Positions 1 through 8,455 of a stretch of 64,000 nt of DNA are shown here, piece after piece. Source of the DNA: Hyphomicrobiales bacterium (lineage in GTDB: Bacteria; Pseudomonadota; Alphaproteobacteria; Rhizobiales; Rhizobiaceae); assembly GCA_900465675.1 (NCBI GenBank), contig UBJR01000005.1, positions 62,001 to 126,000 of the forward strand, read 5' to 3'. Position numbers and translations under genes: made by a program. The notes beneath the pieces were generated by a model. It was not told where the DNA came from and ran no database searches. It saw only the letters and a program-made list of their open reading frames with translations. Each line of letters opens with the position of its first letter. Within the stretch, counting starts at the first letter, position 1.

Positions 1-166
1 TACGCTGTTTGCCGTGCTGACGCGGCCGGCCGATCACACGATGGCAAGCCTGCCGGAACACCCGGTCATGAAGAAATGGTGGGCGCACATGGCCGATATC
101 ATGGCCACCAATCCCGACAATTCCCCCGTCCAGAGCGATCTCGTCAGCGTCTTCCATATGCCATGA
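1..166 (+). CDS. rhaU: L-rhamnose mutarotase, 3' end only
   Basis: Only the last 54 residues are inside the window, reading in frame from base 2. The tail has the C-terminal hallmarks of the RhaM/RhaU (DUF718) mutarotases: WW followed by MADIM, then a final VFHMP. The family interconverts alpha and beta anomers of L-rhamnose ahead of isomerisation and phosphorylation. Its stop codon overlaps the start of the next kinase gene (ATGA at 163-166), so the two are translationally coupled. In R. leguminosarum the order rhaR-S-T-P-Q-U-K is known, and this fits the U-K end. The assignment rests on a short tail plus context. Confidence 0.78.
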   Translation, partial: TLFAVLTRPADHTMASLPEHPVMKKWWAHMADIMATNPDNSPVQSDLVSVFHMP

Positions 167-1530
167 GCGACTACCGCCGCATCGCCGTTCTCGATATCGG
201 CAAGACCAACGCCAAGGTCGTCGTGCTCGACGCGGCGACCGGCGAGGAAATCGCCGTCGCCAAAATGGCGAATACCGTCCTGAAGGACGGCCTCTATCCA
301 CATTACGATATCGAGGCCCTCTGGTCCTTTATGCTCGACGCCTTCAAGCGCTTCGCCAAGGCGCCGGGTTTCGAGGCGATCTCGATCACAACGCACGGCG
401 CATCGGCCGCACTTCTTGATGCCGCTGGTAATCTCGCCATGCCGGTGCTCGATTACGAACACGAATATCCGCAACCGATCCGCGACGCCTATGCTGCGCT
501 CCGTCCGCCCTTCAGCGAGACCTACTCCCCGCACCAGACGATGGGCCTGAACATCGGCGCCCAGCTGCATTATCAGAAGACGGCTTTCCCGGATGACTTC
601 GCGAAGGTCGCCACCATCGTCACCTATCCGCAATATTGGGCCGCGCGGCTGACCGGTGTTGCCGCCAACGAGGCGACATCGCTCGGCTGCCACACCGACC
701 TCTGGAACCCTGGAAACGGCGAATACTCCTCTCTGGTCGATACGCTCGGTATCCGCAGCCTCATGGCGCCGATCCGCTCCGCCTTCGACGCGCTCGGCCC
801 GGTCCGGCCGGAGATAGCCATGGAGATCGGCGTATCGGTGCCCGTTTATTGCGGCATTCACGATTCCAATGCATCCCTGCTGCCGCATCTGGTTTCGCGG
901 GAAGCCCCCTTCGCCGTCGTCTCGACCGGCACCTGGGTGATCAATTTCGGCGTCGGTGGCGATCTCGAACATCTCGATCCGCGGCGCGATGCGCTCGCCA
1001 ATGTCGATGCCTATGGCCGCGCCGTGCCCTCCTCGCGTTTCATGGGCGGCCGCGAATTCGAAATTCTCTCTGCCGAGATCGGTACAGTGCCTGCGAACGA
1101 GGCGCTTGCCGCGCTACCTGCCGTGATCGCCCGCAAGATCATGCTGTTGCCGAATGTCGCGCCGGGCTCCGGCCCCTTCCCCGGACGCGAAAAGCAATGG
1201 CTGAACGCCGGCGATGCCAGCACGGCTGAACGCTATACTGCTGCCTGCCTCTATCTGGCGCTGATGAGCGAGGCGTGCCTCGGCCTGATCGGCGCCAAGG
1301 GGCCAGTGATCGTCGAGGGACCGTTTGCCGCAAACAGCACCTATCTCATCCTTCTTGCGGCGCTGGCGCAGCGGACAGTGATCGCCCTTCCCGGCTCCAC
1401 CGGCACCAGCCAGGGTGCCTCGCTTCTAACCGGCGTCAAGCCGGCGGCAACACAGGAAACACGCTTCGAGCCCTTTGCTGTCGACGGTTTGGAGGCCTAT
1501 CGCGCCGCCTGGTATGCGCTGACGGAATAA
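163..1530 (+). CDS. rhaK: FGGY-family L-rhamnulose/rhamnose kinase
   Basis: A 455-residue FGGY sugar kinase with the N-terminal phosphate-binding motif DIGKTNAK at residues 11-18 and a C-terminal actin-like half containing STGTW. The start at 163 is chosen because it overlaps the mutarotase stop and gives the usual N-terminus; an upstream in-frame start would run through that gene. In R. leguminosarum RhaK is needed for rhamnose catabolism and also for activity of the rhamnose ABC importer. It is the last gene of the operon here, with 79 bases before the next gene. Fuculokinase-type specificity cannot be excluded by sequence alone, but the mutarotase partner favours rhamnose. Confidence 0.85.
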   Translation: MSDYRRIAVLDIGKTNAKVVVLDAATGEEIAVAKMANTVLKDGLYPHYDIEALWSFMLDAFKRFAKAPGFEAISITTHGASAALLDAAGNLAMPVLDYEHEYPQPIRDAYAALRPPFSETYSPHQTMGLNIGAQLHYQKTAFPDDFAKVATIVTYPQYWAARLTGVAANEATSLGCHTDLWNPGNGEYSSLVDTLGIRSLMAPIRSAFDALGPVRPEIAMEIGVSVPVYCGIHDSNASLLPHLVSREAPFAVVSTGTWVINFGVGGDLEHLDPRRDALANVDAYGRAVPSSRFMGGREFEILSAEIGTVPANEALAALPAVIARKIMLLPNVAPGSGPFPGREKQWLNAGDASTAERYTAACLYLALMSEACLGLIGAKGPVIVEGPFAANSTYLILLAALAQRTVIALPGSTGTSQGASLLTGVKPAATQETRFEPFAVDGLEAYRAAWYALTE

Positions 1531-1609
1531 CAGTCTTTCCAAGCTCGCCCTTTACCCCATCTAACCCGAGCGGCTAGTTTGCGCGCACACATCAGGTGGA
1601 GGATAAACC

Positions 1610-2368
1610 ATGACAGATTCGACCTTCGATCCGCGCGCCCTCGCGGCCAAGCTTGCAGGCCTTCGCCACGCGGGCAAGCAGGCTTCCACCGCGGAATTCC
1701 CGTTGCCCGGCGACCACCGCCAGGCCATGGACGCGCAGAACTTCCTCGCGGCTGAAGAAGGCATTCGCAGCAACGCCTGGAAGGTCTCGATGCCGGCCGA
1801 CAATCAGCCGGTCACCGCGCCGCTGCATCCCTATTTCGAAGCCGTTTCCGGCGCGAAGCTGCCCTGGGTCGCCGGTACGAAGTTCGAAGCCGAGATCGCC
1901 GTGCGCCTCGGCAAGGATCTGCCGATCCGCTCCAGCGGCAAGTACACGCGCGCCGAAGTCGCCGATGCCATTGCGGACGCCTATCTCGGTGTCGAGATGT
2001 CCTGGACGGCCGTTGCCGAAGGCAGCAAGATTTCCCCGCTACTGTTCCTCGCCGACCGCCTTGCCAATCTCGGCTACGTGCTCGGCCCGGTGATGCCGCG
2101 ATCGATCCTTGATACCTGCACCGGTACGCCCTTAAAGGTGATGTTGAACGGCCAGCCGATCTACGATGCGGCCGCCAAGCATGTGAAGGTCGACGTTCTC
2201 ACCTGGCTGGTCGATTATGCCAATGACACGTTCCGTCCGGACAGCTCGCTGCGCGCAGGCGCAGTGATCACGACAGGCTCGCTCTGCGGTGCGATCGAGG
2301 TCGCAACAGCCGGCGAACTCGATGTGACGCTCGGCGATGCGAGGATGCAGCTGGCGCTGGTGCGGTAA
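1610..2368 (+). CDS. 2-keto-4-pentenoate hydratase-like protein (FAH superfamily)
   Basis: A 252-residue protein of the MhpD/fumarylacetoacetate-hydrolase-like fold. The segment FEAEIAVRLG (residues 92-101) matches the family's acidic metal-binding strand, and length is typical of hydratases and decarboxylases acting on 2-oxo-enoic acids. A good ribosome site (GGAGGA) lies 6 bases before the ATG. The gene meets the minus-strand dehydrogenase end to end, with stops at 2368 and 2369, so it is convergent with the liv-type operon and may or may not share its pathway. It could be transcribed from its own promoter in 1531-1609 or by read-through from rhaK. Substrate unknown. Confidence 0.7.
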   Translation: MTDSTFDPRALAAKLAGLRHAGKQASTAEFPLPGDHRQAMDAQNFLAAEEGIRSNAWKVSMPADNQPVTAPLHPYFEAVSGAKLPWVAGTKFEAEIAVRLGKDLPIRSSGKYTRAEVADAIADAYLGVEMSWTAVAEGSKISPLLFLADRLANLGYVLGPVMPRSILDTCTGTPLKVMLNGQPIYDAAAKHVKVDVLTWLVDYANDTFRPDSSLRAGAVITTGSLCGAIEVATAGELDVTLGDARMQLALVR

Positions 2369-3250
2369 TCACTCCCTGTTGCGAAACATCTCGATGATGG
2401 CGGAAAAGTCCTTTCCGCCATTGCCGAGCTTTTCGAACAGAGCGTAGAGCTGTGCAGCTTCGGCACCCAGCGGTGTCGAGGCGCCGCTGGCAAGCGCCGC
2501 CTCCTGCGACAGCCGCAGATCTTTCAGCATCAATGCCGCCGCAAAGCCTGGCTTGTAGTCGTTGTTGGCGGGCGACGCGGGAACCGGCCCCGGAACCGGG
2601 CAATAGCTGTTGATCGACCAGCATTGGCCCGACGATGTCGAGGCGACGTCGAACAGTGCTTGATGTTCGAGACCAAGCTTCTCCGCAAGCACGAAGGCCT
2701 CGCAGACACCGATCATCGAAATGCCCAGGATCATGTTGTTGCAGATCTTCGCCGCCTGCCCGGCGCCCGCCTCGCCGCAATGGACGATCTTCTTGCCCAT
2801 CGCCTCGAGGATGGGCTTTGCCTTGGCAAAGCTCTCGTCCGATCCGCCTGCGATGAAGGTCAGCGTTCCCGCCGTCGCCCCGCCCGTCCCGCCAGAGACC
2901 GGCGCGTCGAGCGACAGGCAACCGGCGCCACGCGCCAGCTCATGCGCCTTGCGTGAACTCTCGACATCGATCGTTGAGCAGTCGATGACAAGCGTGCCCT
3001 TGTCTGCCGACTGCAAGATGTCGGCCCAGGCGGTCAGCACATGCTTGCCCTGCGGCAGCATAGTGAGGATGATCTCGGCGCCCTTGACCGCCTGGCTCGC
3101 ATGGCTGGCAGGTTTCACGCCACTCTCCGCCGCCGCCTTCAACACCGTCGAAGCGAGATCGAACCCGGTCACATCGTGACCCGCCTTCACCAGATTAGCG
3201 GCCATCGGACCACCCATGTTGCCGAGGCCGATAAACGCGATCCGTGCCAT
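2369..3250 (-). CDS. mmsB: 3-hydroxyisobutyrate dehydrogenase-family NAD(P)-dependent beta-hydroxyacid dehydrogenase
   Basis: A 293-residue beta-hydroxyacid dehydrogenase. Visible motifs are the Rossmann GLGNMGG at residues 8-14, the substrate-binding DAPVSGG at 115-121 and the catalytic lysine K168 within GAGQAAKICNN. The family oxidises 3-hydroxyisobutyrate, tartronate or related hydroxyacids to semialdehydes. It is the last gene of a minus-strand operon behind a GMC oxidoreductase (9-base gap) and a liv-type importer. The symbol reflects the family; 3-hydroxyisobutyrate as the true substrate is an inference. Valine-pathway acyl-CoA genes are not adjacent. Confidence 0.78.
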   Translation of the reverse strand: MARIAFIGLGNMGGPMAANLVKAGHDVTGFDLASTVLKAAAESGVKPASHASQAVKGAEIILTMLPQGKHVLTAWADILQSADKGTLVIDCSTIDVESSRKAHELARGAGCLSLDAPVSGGTGGATAGTLTFIAGGSDESFAKAKPILEAMGKKIVHCGEAGAGQAAKICNNMILGISMIGVCEAFVLAEKLGLEHQALFDVASTSSGQCWSINSYCPVPGPVPASPANNDYKPGFAAALMLKDLRLSQEAALASGASTPLGAEAAQLYALFEKLGNGGKDFSAIIEMFRNRE

Positions 3251-3259
3251 TGACGTCTC

Positions 3260-4855
3260 CTATCTGTTGTCTTCGAGGATCATGCTGGCTGCCTTCTCGG
3301 CAATCATGATGACAGGCGAATTGGTGTTGCCCGAGGTGATCGACGGCATGACCGAGGCGTCCGCGATCCTGAGCCTGGCGAGCGCCCGAAACCTCAACCG
3401 CGGATCGACGACACTGTCGCGGTCACCGCCCATCCGGCAGGTGCCGACGGGATGAAAGATCGTCGTGCCGATATCGCCCGCCGCCTGCGCCAGCTCCTCA
3501 TCATTTCGATAGGCAGGACCGGGCTTGAACTCCTCGGGATTGAAACGGGCGAAGGACGGCTGGGCGACGATCCGCCGTGTCAGCTTTATCGATCTGACAG
3601 CTATGTCGCGATCGCGTTCCGTCGAGAGGTATCTTGGCGCAATGATGGGCTGCGCGGCAAAATCCGGGCTCGAGACATGCACCGAACCACGGCTCTCGGG
3701 CCTCAGATTGCAGACGCTGGCCGTGATCGCCGGAAAGGCATGCACGGGGTCGCCGAACTTGTCGAGCGATACCGGCTGGACGTGATATTGCAGATCGGGC
3801 GTTTCCTTGTCCGGCCCCGAGCGGGTGAAGATGCCGAGCTGGCTCGGCGCCATCGCCATCGGTCCCGAGCGGCGCAGCAGATATTCCAGCCCGATCGCCG
3901 CCTTGCCGATCAGCTTCGTCGCCTTCTCGTTCAGCGTCGGAACACCGGTCACCTTGTAGGCGAGGCGCAGCTGCAGATGGTCCTGCAGGTTCTCGCCGAC
4001 GCCCCTGACCTCGCTGACCACATCGATCCCGGCATTCTGCAGCACGTCTCCGCGGCCGATCCCCGAGAGCTCCAGAATATGCGGCGAGCCGATCGAACCG
4101 GCCGAAAGGATCGTTTCCTTCGAGGCATAGGCGCGTTTCGCCATGCCGCCATGCTGGAATTCGACGCCGGTGACAGCGCCCTCCTCGATCAGCAACCGTC
4201 GCACCTGCGCCTTGGTCAGAACCTTGAGATTGCCGCGCTTCATTGCCGGGCGGAGAAAAGCTTTGGTGGCATTCCAGCGAATGCCGGATCGCTGGTTCAC
4301 GTCGAAATAGCCGGAGCCTTCATTGGTGCCGCGGTTGAAATCCTCGGTGACGGGGATGCCCGCTTCCTTGGCTGCCTGCTGGAAGGCGTCGAGCACCGCC
4401 CATTTGACGCGCGCCTTCTCCACCCGCCACTCGCCGCCGGCGCCATGCATCTCGTCCGTGCCGCGATAGTGATCTTCCGACTTGCGGAAGAACGGCAGAA
4501 TGTCGTCCCAGCTCCAGCCGGTGCAGCCCATCTGCCGCCAGAGATCGTAGTCGCGGGCCTGGCCGCGCATATAGATCATGCCATTGATCGACGAGCAGCC
4601 GCCGAGCACTTTTCCGCGCGGGTAATTCAACGCACGGCCGTTCAGGCCATCCTCCGGCGCCGTCGTGAAGCACCAGTCGGTGCGCGGGTTGTTGATGCAG
4701 TAGAGATAACCGACAGGAATGTGGATCCAGTGGTAGTTGTCGTTGCCACCGGCTTCCAGCAGAAGCACCCGGTTGTTGCGGTCTTCGGACAGCCTGTTGG
4801 CCAGCACGCAGCCTGCGCTGCCTGCGCCGATGATGATATAGTCGTAGCGATCCAT
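3260..4855 (-). CDS. GMC-family FAD-dependent oxidoreductase (choline/alcohol dehydrogenase type)
   Basis: A 531-residue GMC oxidoreductase. It shows the FAD-binding GAGSAG at residues 10-15, GMC signature 1 (PRGKVLGGCSSINGM), signature 2 (GSIGSPHILELSGIG) and the catalytic His/Asn pair, about H468 in HPVGTCRMG and N512 in GNTNSP. Members oxidise primary alcohols such as choline, polyethylene glycol or benzyl alcohol. The start at 4855 lies just after livM (17 bases) and gives the standard N-terminus; an upstream in-frame start would overlap livM. Position between an importer and a hydroxyacid dehydrogenase suggests it oxidises the imported alcohol. No betaine-aldehyde dehydrogenase is present, so a betA role is unlikely. 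Confidence 0.82.
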   Translation of the reverse strand: MDRYDYIIIGAGSAGCVLANRLSEDRNNRVLLLEAGGNDNYHWIHIPVGYLYCINNPRTDWCFTTAPEDGLNGRALNYPRGKVLGGCSSINGMIYMRGQARDYDLWRQMGCTGWSWDDILPFFRKSEDHYRGTDEMHGAGGEWRVEKARVKWAVLDAFQQAAKEAGIPVTEDFNRGTNEGSGYFDVNQRSGIRWNATKAFLRPAMKRGNLKVLTKAQVRRLLIEEGAVTGVEFQHGGMAKRAYASKETILSAGSIGSPHILELSGIGRGDVLQNAGIDVVSEVRGVGENLQDHLQLRLAYKVTGVPTLNEKATKLIGKAAIGLEYLLRRSGPMAMAPSQLGIFTRSGPDKETPDLQYHVQPVSLDKFGDPVHAFPAITASVCNLRPESRGSVHVSSPDFAAQPIIAPRYLSTERDRDIAVRSIKLTRRIVAQPSFARFNPEEFKPGPAYRNDEELAQAAGDIGTTIFHPVGTCRMGGDRDSVVDPRLRFRALARLRIADASVMPSITSGNTNSPVIMIAEKAASMILEDNR

Positions 4856-4871
4856 CTTCAGCACCAGCCGC

Positions 4872-5870
4872 TCAACGGCGATAGACAAAGCCCAACATGC
4901 GGCCGATCCGCGACGCATAGAACTCGCCGACGATACCACGGCGGAAGATCAGGACGCAGACCATGAAAACGATGCCTGTGATGATCGTCACCGGAAATTC
5001 CGAGGTCGCCAGATAGTTCTGCAGGGTGACGACAAGCCCGGCGCCGAAGATTGGCCCGATCAGCGTACCGATACCGCCGAGCAGCGTCATCAGGATCACC
5101 TCGCCCGACATCTGCCAGGCAACATCGGTCAGCGTCGCGAACTGGAAAACCAGCGATTTGACGGCGCCCGCGAGCCCGGCCAGCGCTGCCGACATCACAA
5201 AGGCGCCGAGCTTGTATCGGGCAACGGAATAGCCGAGCGAGATCGCCCGCTGCTCGTTTTCGCGGATCGACTTCAGGATCATGCCGAAAGGCGAATTGAT
5301 GAAGCGCCATATCAGCAGCATGCCGATCAAGAACACCGCCAGCACGAAGAAATACATGTTGGTGGAATCGTTCAGATCGATGAAGCCGAAGAGATGGCCG
5401 CGCGGAACCGACTGGATACCGTCCTCGCCCTCGGTGAACTTTGCCTGCAGGCAGAAGAAGAAGAACATCTGCGACAGCGCCAGCGTCACCATCGCGAAAT
5501 AGATCCCCTGCCGCCGGATCGCCAGATAGCCCATCACCAGCCCGAGAAGCGCTGCGCCGGCGACACCGGTGAGGATGCCGAGTTCGGGTGGGAAGCCCCA
5601 GGACTTCACGGTATAGGCGGTGAAATAGGCGGCGCCACCGAAGAAGGTCGAATGGCCGAATGACAGCAGCCCGGTATAGCCGAGCAGCAGATTGAAGGCG
5701 CAGGCAAAGAGCGCGAAGCAGAGCAGCTTCATCAGGAAGATCGGGTAGAAGAAGAACGGCGCGAGCACCAGCAGCAGCAGGCCGATGACGAGAAATGCCG
5801 CCTGGACCGACAGCGCGGTACGGCTCTTTTCCGGGCGGATGGTTTCGGTGATCTCTGTCATGTCACGCAT
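4872..5870 (-). CDS. livM: Branched-chain-amino-acid-type ABC transporter permease LivM
   Basis: A 332-residue multi-spanning membrane protein with the LivM signature near the N-terminus (NLLLGYTGLLSFGHS) and the EAA-like loop followed by GGIGTLIGPIFGA. It pairs with LivH to form the translocation pore of a HAAT-family importer. The first ATG at 5870 overlaps livH by 8 bases; a second ATG at 5861 is equally possible. It belongs to the minus-strand operon SBP-livG-livF-livH-livM-GMC-HIBADH. Confidence 0.88.
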   Translation of the reverse strand: MRDMTEITETIRPEKSRTALSVQAAFLVIGLLLLVLAPFFFYPIFLMKLLCFALFACAFNLLLGYTGLLSFGHSTFFGGAAYFTAYTVKSWGFPPELGILTGVAGAALLGLVMGYLAIRRQGIYFAMVTLALSQMFFFFCLQAKFTEGEDGIQSVPRGHLFGFIDLNDSTNMYFFVLAVFLIGMLLIWRFINSPFGMILKSIRENEQRAISLGYSVARYKLGAFVMSAALAGLAGAVKSLVFQFATLTDVAWQMSGEVILMTLLGGIGTLIGPIFGAGLVVTLQNYLATSEFPVTIITGIVFMVCVLIFRRGIVGEFYASRIGRMLGFVYRR

Positions 5871-6750
5871 CCCGGCCGAAGAGGCCCGCGGGCCTGATGA
5901 GAAGCACGATCGCCATGATCACGAAGATCACGATGTTCGAGGCCTCAGGATAGAAAACCTTCGTCAGGCCTTCGGCGATACCGAGCACATAGCCAGTGAC
6001 GATGGCACCCATGATCGAGCCCATGCCGCCGACGACCACGACGGCGAAGACGACGATGATGATGTTCGAGCCCATCAGCGGCGAGACCTGATAGATCGGC
6101 GCGGCCAGCACTCCGGCGAAAGCAGCAAGTCCGGCTCCCAACGCGTAGGTCAGCGTCAGCAGCAGCGGAACGTTGACGCCGAAAACCTGCACCAGCGTGG
6201 TGTTTTCGGTCGCGGCGCGCAGATAGGCGCCGAGCTTGGTCTTCTCGATCAGCAGCCATGTCCCGATGCAGACGACCAGCGAGACGATGACCACCCAGCC
6301 GCGATAGATCGGCAGGAACATGAAGCCGAGATTAGTGCCGCCGGCAAGTGCTGCGGGCGTCGCATAGGGCTGGCCGGAGGAGCCGTAGAGGTAGCGAAAC
6401 GTCCCCTCGATCGCCAGCGCCATCCCGAAGGTGAAGAGCAGGCCGTAGAGCGGATCGAGATCATAGAGCCGCCGCAGAAACAGCCGCTCAACGACTGCGC
6501 CGAACAGACCGACGACCACGGGCGCCAGAATCAGCGCCGGCCAATAGCCGATGCCGCCATAGTCGAGCATCAGGTAGGCGACGAAAGCGCCGAGCATATA
6601 TTGCGCGCCGTGGGCGAAGTTGATGACGCGCAGCAGGCCGAAGATGATCGCGAGGCCGAGGCTCAGCAGGGCGTAGAAGGAGCCGTTGATCAGGCCGATC
6701 AAGAGCTGGCCGAGAAGCGCCTGGACGGGAATGCCGAAGATCATGGTCAT
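5863..6750 (-). CDS. livH: Branched-chain-amino-acid-type ABC transporter permease LivH
   Basis: A 295-residue permease. It has the LivH-family start (GLINGSFYALLSLGLAIIFG), the RVINFAHGA segment, and GGMGSIMGAIVTGY near the C-terminus. The start at 6750 (MTMIFG) is chosen because the in-frame ATG further upstream would add a polar, arginine-rich extension read from repeat sequence. An intergenic palindromic element separates it from livF, so this operon is interrupted, although all genes stay on one strand. Confidence 0.87.
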   Translation of the reverse strand: MTMIFGIPVQALLGQLLIGLINGSFYALLSLGLAIIFGLLRVINFAHGAQYMLGAFVAYLMLDYGGIGYWPALILAPVVVGLFGAVVERLFLRRLYDLDPLYGLLFTFGMALAIEGTFRYLYGSSGQPYATPAALAGGTNLGFMFLPIYRGWVVIVSLVVCIGTWLLIEKTKLGAYLRAATENTTLVQVFGVNVPLLLTLTYALGAGLAAFAGVLAAPIYQVSPLMGSNIIIVVFAVVVVGGMGSIMGAIVTGYVLGIAEGLTKVFYPEASNIVIFVIMAIVLLIRPAGLFGRDA

Positions 6751-6968
6751 AGGGCGCCCCGCTCGAGGTAGGCGAAAGGCGTCACGGCGCCCTCCCTGCA
6801 TCCCTCATTCCTGTGCTTGTCACAGGAATCCAGCCACGCGAAGTCTTTCGCGTGAAAAGAGTCCTCCGCGCCGCAGACGCGGCGCTGCTGGATCCCTGTG
6901 ACAAGCACAGGGATGAGGGATGTATTGCTGGCGGATATGGAGGTTTCATTCAGGTTGGCGACCATACC
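6751..6968 (-). repeat. Intergenic palindromic repeat (element A, copy 1) inside the liv-type operon
   Basis: The 218 bases between livF and livH hold a large inverted repeat at about 6801-6920. Its 34-base arms (start TCCCTCATTCCTGTGC, mirrored at 6887-6920) each contain a smaller palindrome CCTGTG-N5-CACAGG. Internal hairpins CACGCGAA...TTCGCGTG and GCGCCGC...GCGGCGC lie between the arms. A second copy is at 31880-32016. No gene is seen here. The transcript would fold into a long cruciform-like stem, which could affect livHM expression relative to livGF. Confidence 0.85.
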
Positions 6969-7670
6969 CTAAACCCCCAAAACCTTGTGCAGCGTATCCA
7001 TCCGCTGCGGCAGTTCCCCAACCGGGAATTCCGACACGACTTGCCCGTGATCCATCAAGTAAAACCGATCGGCAATGCGGCTCGCAAAGCGGAAGTTCTG
7101 CTCCACCAGCAGGATCGTCATGCCGCGCTCTTTGAGCTTTTTCAGCACCTCACCGATGCGTTGGACAATAACAGGCGCAAGCCCTTCCGTCGGCTCATCG
7201 AGCAGCAGCATCTTCACGCCAGTGCGCAGCACCCGGGCAATCGCCAGCATCTGCTGCTCGCCGCCCGAGAGTTTGGTGCCGGAGCTGGCGCGCCGTTCGT
7301 AGAGATTCGGGAAGAGTTCGTAGATTTCATCGATGGTCATGCCGCCCGGCGCCACAACGGGTGGCAGCAGCAGGTTTTCCGAAACCGTCAGCGTCGAGAA
7401 GATGCCGCGTTCCTCGGGCACGAAGCCGATGCCCTTATGCGCCGTCTTGTGCAGCGGCACCTGCATCATGTCGGTTCCGGCAAAGCTGATCCTGCCCTTC
7501 CGCGCCCGCACGATGCCGGTGATGGTGCGCAGCGTCGTCGTCTTACCGACCCCGTTGCGGCCGAGGATGGTGATCGTCTCGCCCTCGCCGACGGTCATGT
7601 CGATGCCGTGCAGGATATGGCTTTCGCCGTACCAGGCATTGAGGCCCTGGATTTCGAGCAGTGCCGCCAT
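6969..7670 (-). CDS. livF: Branched-chain-amino-acid-type ABC transporter ATPase LivF
   Basis: A 233-residue ATPase of LivF length and type. Walker A is GRNGVGKTT (residues 37-45), the signature is LSGGEQQML and Walker B is LLLDEPTEGLAP. The start codon shares one base with the livG stop (TGATG at 7668-7672), indicating translational coupling. It forms the second nucleotide-binding subunit of the HAAT importer. Confidence 0.9.
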   Translation of the reverse strand: MAALLEIQGLNAWYGESHILHGIDMTVGEGETITILGRNGVGKTTTLRTITGIVRARKGRISFAGTDMMQVPLHKTAHKGIGFVPEERGIFSTLTVSENLLLPPVVAPGGMTIDEIYELFPNLYERRASSGTKLSGGEQQMLAIARVLRTGVKMLLLDEPTEGLAPVIVQRIGEVLKKLKERGMTILLVEQNFRFASRIADRFYLMDHGQVVSEFPVGELPQRMDTLHKVLGV

Positions 7671-8452
7671 CAGTCCTCCTCTACGCCCATATAGGCTTGG
7701 CGCACACGCGGATCCTGGCTGACGGTGGCGTAATCGCCCTCGGCCAGGATTTCGCCGCGCTGGAGCACGGTCACCTGCTGGCAGATATTGGCGACGACGG
7801 AGAGATTGTGCTCGACCATCAGCACCGCGCGATCGCGGGCGACGTCGCGGATGATGGCGGAGACGACACTGACATCCTCCTGCCCCATGCCGGCCATCGG
7901 CTCGTCGAGCAGCAATACCTTGGGATCGAGCGCCAGTGTCGTGGCGATCTCCAGCACCCGCTTGCGGCCGTAGGAAAGATCGGCGGCCATCGCATCGCGT
8001 TCCTTGGATAGGCCGACGCTGGCGAGCAGCTGCTCGGCTCTGCCCGTCAGCTGGTCGAGCGCCGAAAGCGGCCGCCAGAACTGCGTCGAGAGATTGTTGG
8101 GCCGCTGCAGAGCGACGCGGACATTGTCGAGCACGGTGAGGTGCGGAAAGACCGCCGAAATCTGGAAGGAGCGGACGAGACCCATGCGCGCCACCCGGTC
8201 GGGCGGCGTCCTGGTGATATCGGTGCCCATCAGCATGATCGTGCCCGCCGTCGGCTGTAGGAACTTGGTCAGCAGGTTGAAGACCGTGGTCTTGCCTGCC
8301 CCGTTCGGGCCGATCAGCGCATGGACGCTGGCATCATGGACATCGAGATCGACGTTCTTCACCGCGGTGAAGCCGCCGAAATCCCGCCTGAGACCGCGGG
8401 CGGAGAGAACCACCCGCGGCTTCGTATCATTGACTGGTGCGGAAACCGCCAT
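7670..8452 (-). CDS. livG: Branched-chain-amino-acid-type ABC transporter ATPase LivG
   Basis: A 260-residue ATPase. Walker A is GPNGAGKTT (residues 48-56) and Walker B is LLLDEPMAGMGQED. The signature is divergent: LSYGRKRVLEI in place of LSGGQ, as is usual for LivG proteins. It begins 3 bases after the binding-protein gene ends, inside the same operon. Confidence 0.9.
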   Translation of the reverse strand: MAVSAPVNDTKPRVVLSARGLRRDFGGFTAVKNVDLDVHDASVHALIGPNGAGKTTVFNLLTKFLQPTAGTIMLMGTDITRTPPDRVARMGLVRSFQISAVFPHLTVLDNVRVALQRPNNLSTQFWRPLSALDQLTGRAEQLLASVGLSKERDAMAADLSYGRKRVLEIATTLALDPKVLLLDEPMAGMGQEDVSVVSAIIRDVARDRAVLMVEHNLSVVANICQQVTVLQRGEILAEGDYATVSQDPRVRQAYMGVEED

Positions 8453-8455
8453 CGA

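Noticed and set aside
3260..4855. GMC oxidoreductase as choline dehydrogenase betA
   Set aside because: No betaine-aldehyde dehydrogenase, betI or choline transporter is adjacent; the importer is liv-type.
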